Positions 15,393 through 24,889 of a stretch of 64,000 bases of DNA are shown piece by piece. Origin of the DNA: a bacterium (GTDB lineage Bacteria > SAR324 > XYD2-FULL-50-16); NCBI GenBank assembly GCA_024275165.1, contig JAJRZQ010000002.1, forward strand, positions 62,001-126,000, given 5' to 3'. Both the position numbers and the translations under genes were made by a program. Within the stretch, counting starts at the first letter, position 1. Each line of letters begins with the position of its first letter. The notes beneath the pieces were generated by a model. The model did not search any database. It saw only the letters and a program-made list of their open reading frames with translations, and was not told where the DNA came from.

Positions 15393-17807
15393 ATGGCTTA
15401 CGACCCGAAACAGATCGAACCCAAGTGGCAAGCCTTTTGGGAAAAAAACAAAACCTTCAAGGCGGTACTCGACCCGAAGAAGGAGAAATATTACGCTTTG
15501 GATATGTTCCCCTATCCCTCGGGCAAGGGGCTGCATGTAGGCCACCCCGAGGGGTATACGGCGACCGATATTTTATCCCGTTATAAACGCAATCAGGGCT
15601 ACAATGTGCTGCACTGCATGGGGTGGGATGCCTTTGGTCTGCCCGCGGAGCAACACGCCTTGCAGACCGGTACCCACCCTCGGGTAACCACGGAGAAAAA
15701 TATTGCCACCTTTAAACGGCAAATTCAATCCTTGGGTTTTTCTTATGATTGGGATCGGGAGATCAACACCACGGACCCGGATTATTACCAATGGACCCAG
15801 TGGATCTTCTTAAGGCTCTACCAGCGGGGTTTGGCTTATGAACACGATGCCTTGGTCAATTGGTGCCCGGAACTCAAAACCGTGCTCTCAAATGAAGAGG
15901 TGGTGGATGGGAAGTCGGAACGAGGCGGTTACCCCGTGATCCGCAAGCCCATGCGCCAATGGATGTTGAAGATTACAGAGTACGCCGAGCGGCTTTTAGA
16001 GGATTTGGACGATTTGGATTGGCCCGAATCCATTAAGGAGATGCAACGCAACTGGATTGGCCGCTCCATTGGGGCGGAGGTGCGTTTTCAGGTGCAGGGC
16101 AAGGACGAGGAGTTTATTGTTTTCACCACCCGGCCCGATACCCTCTTTGGGGCCACCTATTGCGTGTTGGCGCCAGAACACCCTTTAGTGGATCGCATTG
16201 CCGCCCCAGAGCAATGGCAAGAACTGGAGAGTTATCGCGAGGCCTGCTCGGCCAAATCCGACCTGGAACGCGCCGACCTCAACAAGAAAAAAACGGGCCT
16301 TTTTACCGGCGCTTACGCCCTCAACCCGGTCAATGGAGAGCCCATCCCCATCTGGGTCGCCGATTATGTGCTTTTAGGCTACGGCACGGGCGCCATCATG
16401 GCCGTACCGGCCCACGACCAACGGGATTGGGAATTCGCTCAGGCCTTTGGGTTGGAGATTCGCCCGATCCTCAAAGGGGTTGAGGTTGCGCAAGGGGCTT
16501 ACGATCAAGAGGGGGTGCTGTGCAACTCGGGCCCGCTCAACGGCTTGAGCGTTTCGGAGGGAAAAGAAAAAATCATCCAATGGCTGGAAGAGGAAAAAAA
16601 AGGCAAGAAGGCGGTCAACTATAAGCTGCGCGATTGGCTTTTTTCCCGCCAGCGTTACTGGGGCGAGCCCTTTCCCCTGTTGCATCTTGAAGAGGGCGGC
16701 ATCGAGGCCATGCCGCCCGAAGACCTGCCCCTCACCTTGCCCGAAATGGAGAGCTTTGAGCCCTCCGATTCGGGAGAGAGCCCCTTGGCCAACCATACCG
16801 ACTGGATCGAGGTCACCTTGCCCGACGGCAGAAAGGCCAAACGCAGCAGCAACACCATGCCGCAATGGGCGGGGAGTTGCTGGTATTACCTGCGCTACCT
16901 GGACCCGCACAACCGGCTCGCTCCCTTTTCCAAGGAGACGGAAAGCTACTGGATGCCCGTGGATATCTACATCGGCGGGGCAGAGCATGCCGTATTGCAC
17001 CTGCTCTATGCCCGCTTTTGGCATAAGGTGCTTTATGACGAGGGGGTGGTCTCCACTAAGGAGCCCTTTCAGCGGCTCGTCAACCAGGGGATGATTCTCG
17101 GCGAGAACGGGGAGAAGATGAGCAAGTCGCGGGGCAATGTGATCAACCCCGATGTGGTGGTCGCCGAGTTTGGAGCCGACGCGTTAAGGCTCTATGAAAT
17201 GTTCATGGGGCCCTTGGAAAAGTCCAAACCCTGGAGCGCCAGTGGCTTGGAGGGGATTTCTCGTTTTTTAAATCGGGTTTGGCGCCTCTATTACGATGAA
17301 ACCGACCAACTCTCAACGAAACTCGTGGAGGCGCAACCGAGTCCTGAAACTTTGGTCCTTTATCATGAAACGGTAAAGAAGGTGACCGAAGATATTGAAA
17401 ATCTGCGTTTTAATACGGCCATCAGCCAGATGATGATTTTTACCAACGAGATGACCAAGCTGGAGCAACGAAACAGCGCCTTGCTGAAAAACTTCGCCCT
17501 GCTCTTAAGCCCCTTTGCCCCTCACTTGGCCGAAGAGTTGTGGCAGGCCTTGGGGGGGACTACTACCTTGGCCTACGAGCCTTGGCCCAGTTATGACGAG
17601 GTCTATTTGGTGAAAAAAGAAATTCAGCTTCCCGTGCAGGTGATGGGGAAGTTGAGGGACACCTTGACTTTAAATGAAGGGGTGACCCAAGATGAAGCCT
17701 TGGCAGTGGCTTTGGCAAGCCCGAAAATCGCCAAGCTGTTGGAAGGGAAAAATCTAGTGAAGGTGATTTTCGTCCCTGGTAAGATTTTAAATCTCGTGGT
17801 AAAGTAA
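15393..17807 (+). CDS. leuS: Leucyl-tRNA synthetase
   Basis: 804 residues from the chosen ATG ([13 protein letters not shown]), the usual bacterial LeuS start; an upstream ATG would add 13 unrelated residues. The HIGH-type motif is [16 protein letters not shown] (near residue 40), the CP1 editing domain shows [13 protein letters not shown], and the KMSKS loop is [12 protein letters not shown] (near 570). It charges tRNA-Leu and hydrolyses mischarged tRNA. No truncation is seen. Confidence 0.97.
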   Translation: MAYDPKQIEPKWQAFWEKNKTFKAVLDPKKEKYYALDMFPYPSGKGLHVGHPEGYTATDILSRYKRNQGYNVLHCMGWDAFGLPAEQHALQTGTHPRVTTEKNIATFKRQIQSLGFSYDWDREINTTDPDYYQWTQWIFLRLYQRGLAYEHDALVNWCPELKTVLSNEEVVDGKSERGGYPVIRKPMRQWMLKITEYAERLLEDLDDLDWPESIKEMQRNWIGRSIGAEVRFQVQGKDEEFIVFTTRPDTLFGATYCVLAPEHPLVDRIAAPEQWQELESYREACSAKSDLERADLNKKKTGLFTGAYALNPVNGEPIPIWVADYVLLGYGTGAIMAVPAHDQRDWEFAQAFGLEIRPILKGVEVAQGAYDQEGVLCNSGPLNGLSVSEGKEKIIQWLEEEKKGKKAVNYKLRDWLFSRQRYWGEPFPLLHLEEGGIEAMPPEDLPLTLPEMESFEPSDSGESPLANHTDWIEVTLPDGRKAKRSSNTMPQWAGSCWYYLRYLDPHNRLAPFSKETESYWMPVDIYIGGAEHAVLHLLYARFWHKVLYDEGVVSTKEPFQRLVNQGMILGENGEKMSKSRGNVINPDVVVAEFGADALRLYEMFMGPLEKSKPWSASGLEGISRFLNRVWRLYYDETDQLSTKLVEAQPSPETLVLYHETVKKVTEDIENLRFNTAISQMMIFTNEMTKLEQRNSALLKNFALLLSPFAPHLAEELWQALGGTTTLAYEPWPSYDEVYLVKKEIQLPVQVMGKLRDTLTLNEGVTQDEALAVALASPKIAKLLEGKNLVKVIFVPGKILNLVVK

Positions 17808-17833
17808 TTGCTATCTATTGAATCTGGTTTTTG

Positions 17834-18700
17834 ATGAAAGACGCTTTAATCAATCGCAATGATCCCTGCTGGTGTGGCAGTGGATTGAAATACAAAAAAT
17901 GTCACCTTGGCACAGATCAGGAGAAAGAGGTGTTGAATCAACCTGTAAGCGGTAAAATGTCGATCTCCCGCAAGGGGGAGTACATCGAGGGCATGCGCCA
18001 GGTATGCGCTTTGGTCAAGGATACCTTGGACATGGTTGAAGAACGGATTCGCCCCGGGGTGACCACCGACGAGATCAACGACTGGGTGCATCAATTCACC
18101 TTAGATCACCAGGCGATACCGGCGACCTTAAATTATCACGGTTACCCCAAGTCGATCTGCGCTTCGGTCAATGAGGTGGTCTGTCACGGAATCCCCTCAG
18201 ATTATGTCCTGCGGCAAGGAGACATCATCAACATTGATGTGAGCAGTATTTTAGAGGGTTACTTCGGTGACGCGAGTCGCACCTTTTTGATGGGCGAATG
18301 TTCCAAAGAAGCGAAAAAAATTACGGAAGTGACCCAAAAATGCCTGGAACTGGGAATTGAGGCGGCACAGCCCTTTGCCCATATCGGGGATATCGGCCAC
18401 GCTATCCAGACCTATGCCCACTCCCAAGGCTGTAGCGTGGTCGAGCAGTTTGTCGGCCATGGGATCGGTCGCGCCTTTCATGAAGAGCCCCAAGTGCCTC
18501 ACTTTGGCCGCAAGGGCACCGGCCCCTTGATCTTACCGGGCATGTTTTTCACCATTGAACCCATGATCAACCTCGGTCGCAAGGGGGTCCGGGTGCTGCC
18601 CGATCGCTGGACCGCGGTCACCATCGACGGAAAACTCACCGCTCAATTCGAGCATACCCTCTACATCTCCGAGCAGGGGCCGGTCATTTTGACCAACTAA
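17834..18700 (+). CDS. map: Methionine aminopeptidase type I with N-terminal SEC-C motif
   Basis: 288 residues. The N-terminal NRNDPCWCGSGLKYKKCH is a SEC-C zinc motif found in a subset of type I enzymes. The metal-binding residues of the pita-bread fold are visible: the two Asp in INIDVSS and FGDASRTF, His in GHGIGRAFHEEP, Glu in TIEPMI and Glu in QFEHT. It removes the initiator Met from new proteins. The ATG at 17834 was chosen over a TTG one codon earlier. It follows leuS by 26 bases. Confidence 0.95.
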   Translation: MKDALINRNDPCWCGSGLKYKKCHLGTDQEKEVLNQPVSGKMSISRKGEYIEGMRQVCALVKDTLDMVEERIRPGVTTDEINDWVHQFTLDHQAIPATLNYHGYPKSICASVNEVVCHGIPSDYVLRQGDIINIDVSSILEGYFGDASRTFLMGECSKEAKKITEVTQKCLELGIEAAQPFAHIGDIGHAIQTYAHSQGCSVVEQFVGHGIGRAFHEEPQVPHFGRKGTGPLILPGMFFTIEPMINLGRKGVRVLPDRWTAVTIDGKLTAQFEHTLYISEQGPVILTN

Positions 18701-18951
18701 GTCCCGCTAAATCTTTCTTTTGCTAGACAGAGCTTAGGCGATTGGTTAGGCTTCAATCAATTACAATTGGTCAAGAGAAAAAGAAATAAAATCCATCCTA
18801 CAGCGATATCTGGCGTGGCCTCTACAAAAACTTGGGGCAACCTAAGAAAAAATAGAACAAGTCCTATGCTTTTATGTTAAAATAGGCTAAAGAACGGAAA
18901 AAAAGGGAGCGCAAGCACCCAGGCCCCAGAGCGCGAATAAAGAGGAAATTC

Positions 18952-19200
18952 ATGAAATGGTGGATGGTTTTTATTTTAATGACTTTACTGGTTACACAGC
19001 CTTTGTGGGCGGTAGAGTTGCAATGGAAAACAGACAAGGGATACCGCATTTTTAAATGCACCAGTGGCAGCACCGGCGGAGTGGCCCGCGTAAAGCAGGT
19101 TAAATCCAATGGCTACTTGGTTTTTGGCGGGGCCTATCAAGGGGTTGTCGTTCCGGCGGCCAATTTTGTCGAGGCTGCCCGTAAGGCCTGTGGGGAGTAA
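18952..19200 (+). CDS. Small secreted protein of unknown function
   Basis: 82 residues with a clear Sec signal peptide (about 1-20, cleavage likely after LWA). The mature part of about 62 residues has two cysteines (near 36 and 80) that could form a disulfide and a pattern of short strands. A good ribosome-binding site (AGAGGAAA) lies before the ATG. I know no family. The 250 bases upstream show no other feature. Confidence 0.6.
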   Translation: MKWWMVFILMTLLVTQPLWAVELQWKTDKGYRIFKCTSGSTGGVARVKQVKSNGYLVFGGAYQGVVVPAANFVEAARKACGE

Positions 19201-19284
19201 AACCCGCTAACTTGTCGTTTGGTTTTTCAGAGCTTTTTTCTCTTGGCATAGCACAACGGGACGCAAGTCCATTATGGGAGGCTT

Positions 19285-21624
19285 ATGCCAAAGAAACTGA
19301 TGCTCGTCAGTGTCACTGACGACGAAACCCGCATTGCAATTGTCGAAGACAATCTGCTGCAAGAGCTCTTAATCGAGCATCAAAATAGAGAACAAAACAA
19401 AGGGAATATCTACAAGGGGCGAGTTGTCCAGGTCCAGACAGCGGTGCAGGCCGCTTTTGTGGATTATGGGCAAAAACGCCACGGCTTTTTACCTCTTTCT
19501 GAAGTGAACCCCGAGGTCATTGGCAGCAAGAAGGAAAAAAGAGGCCGCGCTCGCTTGGAAGAGGGTCAGGATGTCTTGGTTCAGGTAACCCGCGAAGAGG
19601 TCGATCATAAAGGGGCGGCCTTGACCACGAACCTATCCCTGGCGGGAAGATATATGGTCATGATGCCCCATACCGACAAGGGGGGCGTCTCCAAACGCAT
19701 CAGTGATCCCGATGAGCGAGAGCGCCTTAAAGGGTTCCTGGCCGGTATCGGGCAAGAGGCGCATTCGGTCATTATCCGCACCGCGGGGATGCACCGGGAT
19801 TTGAGCGAGCTGAAAAAGGACTACACCCAGGTGAAACGCCTGTGGGAAGAAATCAAATCTCGCTACGAGGCTCAGGTCAAACCCAGCTTGGTTCACGAGG
19901 AATTAGATGTCATCACCCGCAGCTTGCGTGACTACTACAATGAAGAGATTGACGAGGTTTGGGTCGACCAGCCCGAATCCTTCCAAAAGGTGCTGGCCTT
20001 TTTAAAGGAAAACGCCCCCCGGCGGCAAAAAGACCTAAAGCTTTTTGTCGGGGATCGCAGCCTGTTTGCGACCTACAATATCGAAAAACAGGTAGAGCAG
20101 TTGACCAGCCGCAAGGTCAAGCTGCGTTCTGGCGGCTCTATCGTGATCGACCAAACCGAGGCCTTAGTGGCCATTGATGTGAATTCGGGCCGCTCCAACC
20201 AAGAATCCAATGTGGAAAACACGGCCCTGCGCACCAACCTGGAGGCCGCCGCGGAGGTGGCCCGGCAGTTGCGCTTGCGTAATTTAGGCGGGATCATCGT
20301 GGTTGATTTTATCGACATGGATAAAGCTTCTTCGAAAGCAGAGGTGGAGGCGGTAATGGCCGAAGCCTTTGAAAGGGACCGGGCGCAGAATAAAATCGGG
20401 CACATCTCTGAATTCGGCTTGATGGAAATCAGCCGTCAGCGGATGGCCCAACGGATTTCCAGCGTGATTGAATCCGAGTGCCCCTTTTGTCAGGGCAAGG
20501 GCATGGTGCCCTCCTTGTTGGCTAGCGCCAATCTGATTTTGCGCACGATCCGTGAATACGCCGCCAAGGGCGGGGTCTCCTCGATTTCGGGCGAGCTTCC
20601 CCTAGAGGTGGCCAACCACTTGCTCAACGAACGGCGGCAGTTTTTGATGGATCTTGAGATGGAATTTGGGATCATCATTTCTTTGCTCGGCAATCCGGCG
20701 CTGTTTATTTTTGATGAGCGCAACTTAAAGGTTTTCAATGAAGAAGGGCAGGTGATTTCTTCGGGCGTGGTCGGGGGCAGCGGTAGCCGTCGCCGTGGTC
20801 GTCGTGGTCGCCGTAGAGAAGAAGAGCCAGAGGTGGCCAAAGAGTCGGAGGAAGTAGATGAAGAAAGCCTCAGCCAAGAAGAGGAAAGCAGTGAAGAGGC
20901 AGACCGCCCCAAAAAGCACCGTAGGAGAAAACGCCGCCGTCGAGGGGAGCGCGAGCAGGAGGAAGGGGTAGAACTCGAACTCGAAGCAACGGCAACTGCC
21001 GAGGGCGAACCCGAAGCCCTAGAGGAAGAACCGCCCACTCCGAAGCGCGAGCGGCAAACAGCCTTGAAGGAAGAAGAGGAGGAGGACGATTCCTTTTATG
21101 CCGGCTTTGCCAACGAACAGGCCCCCATTCATCCGGGGTGTCTTTTTCCGGAGGTTCGTGAAATTGATGATGTCTTTCGTCAAGAGGTAGCGGAGTCCTT
21201 TTATCAAAGATTGAGGGGGAAAGCCAAGGGGCAGCCCCCCAGGCGGATTGGAGAGCGGTTTTTATGGCGCGCCGTACCCGCGTCTCTAAAGGCGCGGGAA
21301 GAGGCTCCGGCTAAGGGAAAAAAGTCGCCTTCCCAGGGGGAGGAAGAAAGCCCGAAACCTCCGAAAAAAAGAGCGACAAAGGCCGCGACTAAAAAGAAGG
21401 AAACGCTTCCAGAGGATCAAACCCAACCCGAGGCGCAGGCAAAGCCCAAGCGAGCCCCCAGGAAAAAGGCCGTCGCGGTGAAAGCAGCCCCAGAGGGGGA
21501 GGAAAAACCCAAGCGAGCCCCCAGGAAAAAGGCCGTCGCGGTGAAAGCAGCCCCAGAGGGGGAGGAAAAACCCAAGCGAGCCCCCAGGAAAAAGGCCGCT
21601 GCCAAAGGGGAAAAGAAGGAGTGA
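19285..21624 (+). CDS. rne: Ribonuclease E/G with basic repetitive C-terminal tail
   Basis: 779 residues. The S1 RNA-binding domain (NIYKGRVVQVQTAVQAAFVD) is near residue 45. The catalytic Asp residues are in LVAIDVNSG and IIVVDFIDMDK, and the Zn-link is CPFCQGKG (near 398). The enzyme cleaves single-stranded AU-rich RNA. After residue about 500 the chain becomes disordered, with Arg-rich (RRRGRRGRR) and acidic blocks and a 21-residue repeat built on KPKRAPRKKAVAVKAAPEGE (2.5 copies, 63-bp DNA repeats), a likely RNA-binding or degradosome scaffold. An embedded segment near 610-680 (GFANEQAPIHPGCLFPEV) looks folded. The start is preceded by GGGAGG. Confidence 0.93.
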   Translation: MPKKLMLVSVTDDETRIAIVEDNLLQELLIEHQNREQNKGNIYKGRVVQVQTAVQAAFVDYGQKRHGFLPLSEVNPEVIGSKKEKRGRARLEEGQDVLVQVTREEVDHKGAALTTNLSLAGRYMVMMPHTDKGGVSKRISDPDERERLKGFLAGIGQEAHSVIIRTAGMHRDLSELKKDYTQVKRLWEEIKSRYEAQVKPSLVHEELDVITRSLRDYYNEEIDEVWVDQPESFQKVLAFLKENAPRRQKDLKLFVGDRSLFATYNIEKQVEQLTSRKVKLRSGGSIVIDQTEALVAIDVNSGRSNQESNVENTALRTNLEAAAEVARQLRLRNLGGIIVVDFIDMDKASSKAEVEAVMAEAFERDRAQNKIGHISEFGLMEISRQRMAQRISSVIESECPFCQGKGMVPSLLASANLILRTIREYAAKGGVSSISGELPLEVANHLLNERRQFLMDLEMEFGIIISLLGNPALFIFDERNLKVFNEEGQVISSGVVGGSGSRRRGRRGRRREEEPEVAKESEEVDEESLSQEEESSEEADRPKKHRRRKRRRRGEREQEEGVELELEATATAEGEPEALEEEPPTPKRERQTALKEEEEEDDSFYAGFANEQAPIHPGCLFPEVREIDDVFRQEVAESFYQRLRGKAKGQPPRRIGERFLWRAVPASLKAREEAPAKGKKSPSQGEEESPKPPKKRATKAATKKKETLPEDQTQPEAQAKPKRAPRKKAVAVKAAPEGEEKPKRAPRKKAVAVKAAPEGEEKPKRAPRKKAAAKGEKKE
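21438..21600 (+). repeat. 63-bp tandem repeats in the RNase E gene
   Basis: Two and a half near-identical copies of a 63-bp unit encode a 21-residue Lys/Arg/Ala/Pro repeat. The copies are almost identical in DNA sequence, which points to recent expansion, and the copy number may vary between strains. Confidence 0.85.
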
Positions 21625-21629
21625 GTTTA

Positions 21630-21661
21630 AAAAAGGGGAGTTTTTTACTCCCCTTTTTTAT
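21630..21661 (+). terminator. Rho-independent terminator after rne
   Basis: The hairpin AAAAAGGGGAG-ttttttA-CTCCCCTTTTTT has a 7-bp GC-rich core extended by A/T pairs and ends in a run of six T. It lies six bases after the rne stop. Confidence 0.9.
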
Positions 21662-21726
21662 TTGTGCCCATTCTTTGCATTTCCCTTAAGGTAGCGCATT
21701 TTTATTTGCCAAGGGTCAACCGTATC

Positions 21727-22929
21727 ATGACAAGAAGCGTTCTCCTTATCTTTTTCAGCTTGCTTTATTTGGGGTTGGCTGTCCCTCTGTTTGCCCAGGA
21801 AACAGACCCTCAAGCAGTGGTCAACAACAGCCTGGGGCAAGACGAAACCGCGACTACCGGAATGCTGGTTCTCCAGTTCGGGGCCACGGGAATGACGGAT
21901 TCGGCTGCCAAGGCCTATTCGAACCTGGTTGCCCAAAACCTGGTCAACTCCAACCGCTTTGTGGTGACCAATGCCAGTCAAGCCGAAGAGGTGATCATGC
22001 GGGAGCAACCGCGCCTGCTCCCTTGTTTTGATATTGGTTGTGGGATTCAAATCGCTAAAATCATCGGTGCCCAGCGGGTTTTATCGGGGCATATCTCCCT
22101 AACCGCGTCGGGGCATATTATCCTGCAAGTCAAGTTGGTCAATGTCAACGACAATGCCTTGGAGTTTGAAGACTCCATTCGCTTTACCGATGAGACCATG
22201 GACCGTCGTTTTTATATTCTTTCCCAACAGATTGCCAACAATACGCCGCTACGGGGTCGGGTTTTAGAAGCAAACAACCGCATGGCGGTGATCAGTTTAG
22301 GGGGGAATAACGGGGTGCAGGTGGGGGATCGCTTGATTTTGTATAAAGACATCCATACCCGTTCTAGCGGACAAAGCTTGCCGGTTGCCGGGGCTTCGCG
22401 TCGCTCCAATATCGGGATTTTGACCATCACCAAGGTCGGGGATCATTCCTCTGAGGGGGTGTATTTTCAAACCGTGGAAACCCCAAAACCCGGGCAATTC
22501 GTTTCCACTTTTTTGGAAAAGCGCAAGCAAATCGCGGTGGTGAATGATGTACGAAAGGAGTTGGATACCCATTTGCGCAATGTCTTTGAAATTGAGCAAA
22601 AGGTGGTGATCAAACCGATCAGTATTGAAGATGTGGATAAAAAACGCTGGATCTACAGCATTCGGGCCATGGAAAATGAACGCGATTGGTGGCAAAACTG
22701 GTTGCTGGGTTCTGGTATTGGCTCTGCGTTTTTTTTATCGCAGTATAAGCCTGGGGACGACTTAAAAGCCCTGGGAGCGGTGGGGATTTTTGCCTATAGC
22801 GCGATTCGTTATTTTCAAGCGAAGGGCCGACTGAAGAGTTTGGTGGATGAGGGGAAGTTTAAGGGCTACCTGGATGTGAACTTTCGGCCCAATGCCTCCA
22901 TTCAATTGAGTTGGACCATGAGGTTTTAA
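21727..22929 (+). CDS. Exported CsgG-like domain protein, unknown function
   Basis: 400 residues from the ATG before TRSVLLIFFSLLYLG; earlier in-frame starts fall in the terminator region and lack a signal peptide. A Sec signal peptide (about 1-24) is followed by a CsgG/TolB-N-like domain: LVAQNLVNSNRFVVTNASQ, then CGIQIAKIIGAQRVLSGHIS. Near residue 180 there is a short flagellar-assembly-like/OB segment (LEANNRMAVISLGGNNGVQVGD). The C-terminus has a hydrophobic region (GIGSAFFLSQY) and ends SWTMRF, compatible with outer-membrane association. A related CsgG-like fold occurs at 44010-45587. The role is unknown; families of this kind sense or secrete across the outer membrane. Confidence 0.65.
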   Translation: MTRSVLLIFFSLLYLGLAVPLFAQETDPQAVVNNSLGQDETATTGMLVLQFGATGMTDSAAKAYSNLVAQNLVNSNRFVVTNASQAEEVIMREQPRLLPCFDIGCGIQIAKIIGAQRVLSGHISLTASGHIILQVKLVNVNDNALEFEDSIRFTDETMDRRFYILSQQIANNTPLRGRVLEANNRMAVISLGGNNGVQVGDRLILYKDIHTRSSGQSLPVAGASRRSNIGILTITKVGDHSSEGVYFQTVETPKPGQFVSTFLEKRKQIAVVNDVRKELDTHLRNVFEIEQKVVIKPISIEDVDKKRWIYSIRAMENERDWWQNWLLGSGIGSAFFLSQYKPGDDLKALGAVGIFAYSAIRYFQAKGRLKSLVDEGKFKGYLDVNFRPNASIQLSWTMRF

Positions 22930-22982
22930 GCTGGGTCGGCTCTGTTTCGAGCCGTAATTTCGCAAGTTTGCAATTCTCTCTT

Positions 22983-23014
22983 GTCAAATTGCCTTAGATA
23001 GGCAAAACTTTTTT
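22983..23014 (+). terminator. Possible terminator after the CsgG-like gene
   Basis: A 6-bp stem TTGCCT-tagat-AGGCAA is followed by AACTTTTTT. The stem is short, so the terminator would be weak, and the structure also lies only 50 bases upstream of the ferredoxin start. Confidence 0.4.
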
Positions 23015-23051
23015 AAAGTTTTTCTTATCTTTTACTGCTAAGGAGTTATTT

Positions 23052-23378
23052 ATGCCTGCACCTACTCATCATTTTTTTCTTTGTACCAATCAACGCCCTC
23101 CGGGTCACCCTAAAGGTTCTTGCGCTTCCTTGGGGAGTCATCCCACCTTTGAACGCTTTATTCAGAATTTAGAGGAAAAAAACCTTTGGGGTAAGATGAA
23201 GGTGACTTCGACCGGTTGCATGGGCCCTTGCATGGCCGGCCCGGTGCTGGTTTGTTACCCCGAGGGAATTTGGTATCAGGGGGTTCAGCCTCAAGATGTC
23301 GATGAAATCGTAGAAAAGCATGTCTTGGGCGGAGAGCCGGTGCAACGCTTATTGATGGACCCGAACCTCGTCGGTTAG
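23052..23378 (+). CDS. Thioredoxin-like [2Fe-2S] ferredoxin
   Basis: 108 residues. The Cys pattern C-x12-C ... C-x3-C (CTNQRPPGHPKGSC near the start and STGCMGPC near residue 56) is that of the thioredoxin-like 2Fe-2S ferredoxins found alone or in NuoE/HoxE subunits. The protein is cytoplasmic and carries electrons; the partner is not evident from its neighbours. A ribosome-binding site (AAGGAG) precedes the ATG and a strong terminator follows. Confidence 0.9.
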   Translation: MPAPTHHFFLCTNQRPPGHPKGSCASLGSHPTFERFIQNLEEKNLWGKMKVTSTGCMGPCMAGPVLVCYPEGIWYQGVQPQDVDEIVEKHVLGGEPVQRLLMDPNLVG

Positions 23379-23407
23379 GGTTTTTTCGTTCAGGGAGGAA
23401 CGATCAA

Positions 23408-23441
23408 AGCCCCTGGGGACTCCTCAGGGGCTTTTTTTTGT
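23408..23441 (+). terminator. Rho-independent terminator after the ferredoxin gene
   Basis: AGCCCCTGGGGACTCCTCAGGGGCT folds into a stem of about ten pairs and is followed by eight T. It closes the ferredoxin transcript. Confidence 0.93.
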
Positions 23442-23472
23442 CTAAGATGAAGGCAAGCGCGGGGTTTTTTAC

Positions 23473-23682
23473 GGAAACTCTGAAAACGCAGAGGTTCCCA
23501 GCAAGGCAGGGATGCCTGGCCAACTCAAAAAGCGCGACTTCTTGATTCGCGTTGGGATTGTGGATTTCATTCCCCCCCGAAAAGACCGAAAAACTCAATG
23601 CGCCCCGGGGGCTATAATCAGCCCGAAGGGCACGAGCCTACCGCTTGAACAAGCGGTAGGCAAGGAGTTTTTCAGAGGTTTT
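23473..23682 (-). repeat. Dispersed repeat family A, copy 4
   Basis: About 210 bp; the end near the PilZ gene is altered (GGTTTT in place of GGTTCC). The string GGTTTTTTA occurs on both sides. The element directly abuts the stop codon of the PilZ gene (23683-23685) and lies between two convergent genes. Confidence 0.82.
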
Positions 23683-24147
23683 TTAAGTCCCCATAACCGT
23701 ATGCCAAAGCTCTTCATCGACATTATCCATAAATTGGCAGCCGATCAAAAACTGGTCGCCTCGGTCCACCACCCGCCGAACCTGCATCTCAAATTCCATG
23801 ACTAAAATTTCACCGGCCGCGTCGTATTTGAAGGTCGCGGTGATGAGTTGGTCTGTGTCAAAGGTGTGATCCGCAAAAAAACTCAAGCCCCCAGCAGAGT
23901 AGTCGTTTAAATCGTATGCCGATTCTTGATCCGTATGGTTGTCGATCAAGGTGATCTGACCCGTCGCCTTAAAGCGTTTGTGGGCGCGCAAGCCCTCGTA
24001 ATAGGCGTCGTCTTGCTCTTCCTTGCTGGTTGGGGGAGTGGATTCAGAATCTAAAAAGGTAATAATGACTTCACTATTTTCTTCCAGCTCTAAAGAGTTG
24101 GCGAGTTGAATGCGGCCATGCGTGTAGATGCCTTTGACGGTGATCAT
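23683..24147 (-). CDS. PilZ-domain protein with an N-terminal DUF104/AF2212-like segment
   Basis: 154 residues. Residues 1-30 (VKGIYTHGRIQLANSLELEE) resemble the small swapped-hairpin DUF104/AF2212 antitoxin-like domain. From about residue 53 a PilZ domain follows: the Arg motif is RAHKRFKA and the second motif is DLNDYSAGGLSFF, so the c-di-GMP binding residues seem present. The likely role is a c-di-GMP receptor. The stop codon touches repeat A copy 4, so the original 3' end may have been changed by the insertion. Its targets are unknown. Confidence 0.8.
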   Translation of the reverse strand: MITVKGIYTHGRIQLANSLELEENSEVIITFLDSESTPPTSKEEQDDAYYEGLRAHKRFKATGQITLIDNHTDQESAYDLNDYSAGGLSFFADHTFDTDQLITATFKYDAAGEILVMEFEMQVRRVVDRGDQFLIGCQFMDNVDEELWHTVMGT

Positions 24148-24299
24148 GGAAACCTAGTACAGTTGGATGGAGTTTTGTTTTATTTTGTTGCCTCTTCTTG
24201 GAAAAGTCAAGCAGAACTCAAGTGCCTAGGCGCTGCTAAAATGCCGTTATCTGGATAAATTTAAAAAAGTACTTGTGTTGGTTAGTCAAATGGTTAATA

Positions 24300-24315
24300 T
24301 TAGTCGTATGACTAA
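24300..24315 (+). promoter_or_regulatory. Palindrome over the start of the first TetR gene
   Basis: The perfect inverted repeat TTAGTC-GTAT-GACTAA covers the proposed ATG (24308). A further TTAGTC half-site lies at 24282-24287, 18 bases upstream. This fits an autoregulatory operator of the TetR repressor. No clear ribosome-binding site is present before this ATG. Confidence 0.5.
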
Positions 24316-24889
24316 AAAGAAAACAAGCCGAGAAAAGCTAATCCAAGCCGCCCAAGACCTCTTGATCGAAAAGGCGGGGTTAGAGTTTACGGTGCGCGCG
24401 GTCGCGGCGAAGGCAGGGGTCAACCACGGCCTCATTCATCATTATTTTGCGGGAATCGAAGGCCTCATGTTGGAAGTGGTGGAACGCCTAACCCAAGAGG
24501 TCTATGCGAAGGTGCGAGAGGGGTTGCCCGCCACCAGGGATCGGGCTCTGCTCTTTACCCATCTAGTGAAGCAGGTGAGCCTCAACGGGAATTTTGCCCG
24601 TTTTTTATTGGCGGTAGCCCGTTTGAGCATCCAGATGCCCAAGGTAAAAGAAAAAATGATCGCCATCGCCAGCTTGCGGAGGCAGCAGTTTTCTCAGGTC
24701 TTGGGCTTGGGGCCTTTAGAAGATATGCAATTGGTGCAGGCCACCTTGTTGGGGAGCCTGCTTTTGTCTCAAGTGGATCCGGAGATTAAACCGGAGAATA
24801 TTCTCCAGACCTTGGCCGGACGAATGGAACAGGTCGAATTAAAGCTAAACCATCTTGAAGAGGGAACAGGGAATGAGAAGAAAAATTGA
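24308..24889 (+). CDS. TetR-family transcriptional regulator
   Basis: 193 residues from ATG 24308. The N-terminal helix-turn-helix reads LIQAAQDLLIEKAGLEFTVR and AVAAKAGVNHGLIHHYFAG, characteristic of TetR. The C-terminal ligand domain is unspecific. Starts further upstream (GTG 24275, ATG 24290) are possible, because no clear ribosome-binding site decides. The 3' end overlaps the following RND exporter, so it probably controls that gene in response to an exported compound. Confidence 0.9.
   Translation: MTKKKTSREKLIQAAQDLLIEKAGLEFTVRAVAAKAGVNHGLIHHYFAGIEGLMLEVVERLTQEVYAKVREGLPATRDRALLFTHLVKQVSLNGNFARFLLAVARLSIQMPKVKEKMIAIASLRRQQFSQVLGLGPLEDMQLVQATLLGSLLLSQVDPEIKPENILQTLAGRMEQVELKLNHLEEGTGNEKKN

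Noticed and set aside
16374-17024. Minus-strand open frame of 216 codons
   Set aside because: It lies fully within leuS, whose motifs are intact, and shows no family features.
21438-21600. 63-bp repeats as an intergenic or mobile repeat
   Set aside because: They are in frame within rne and encode a repeated basic peptide.
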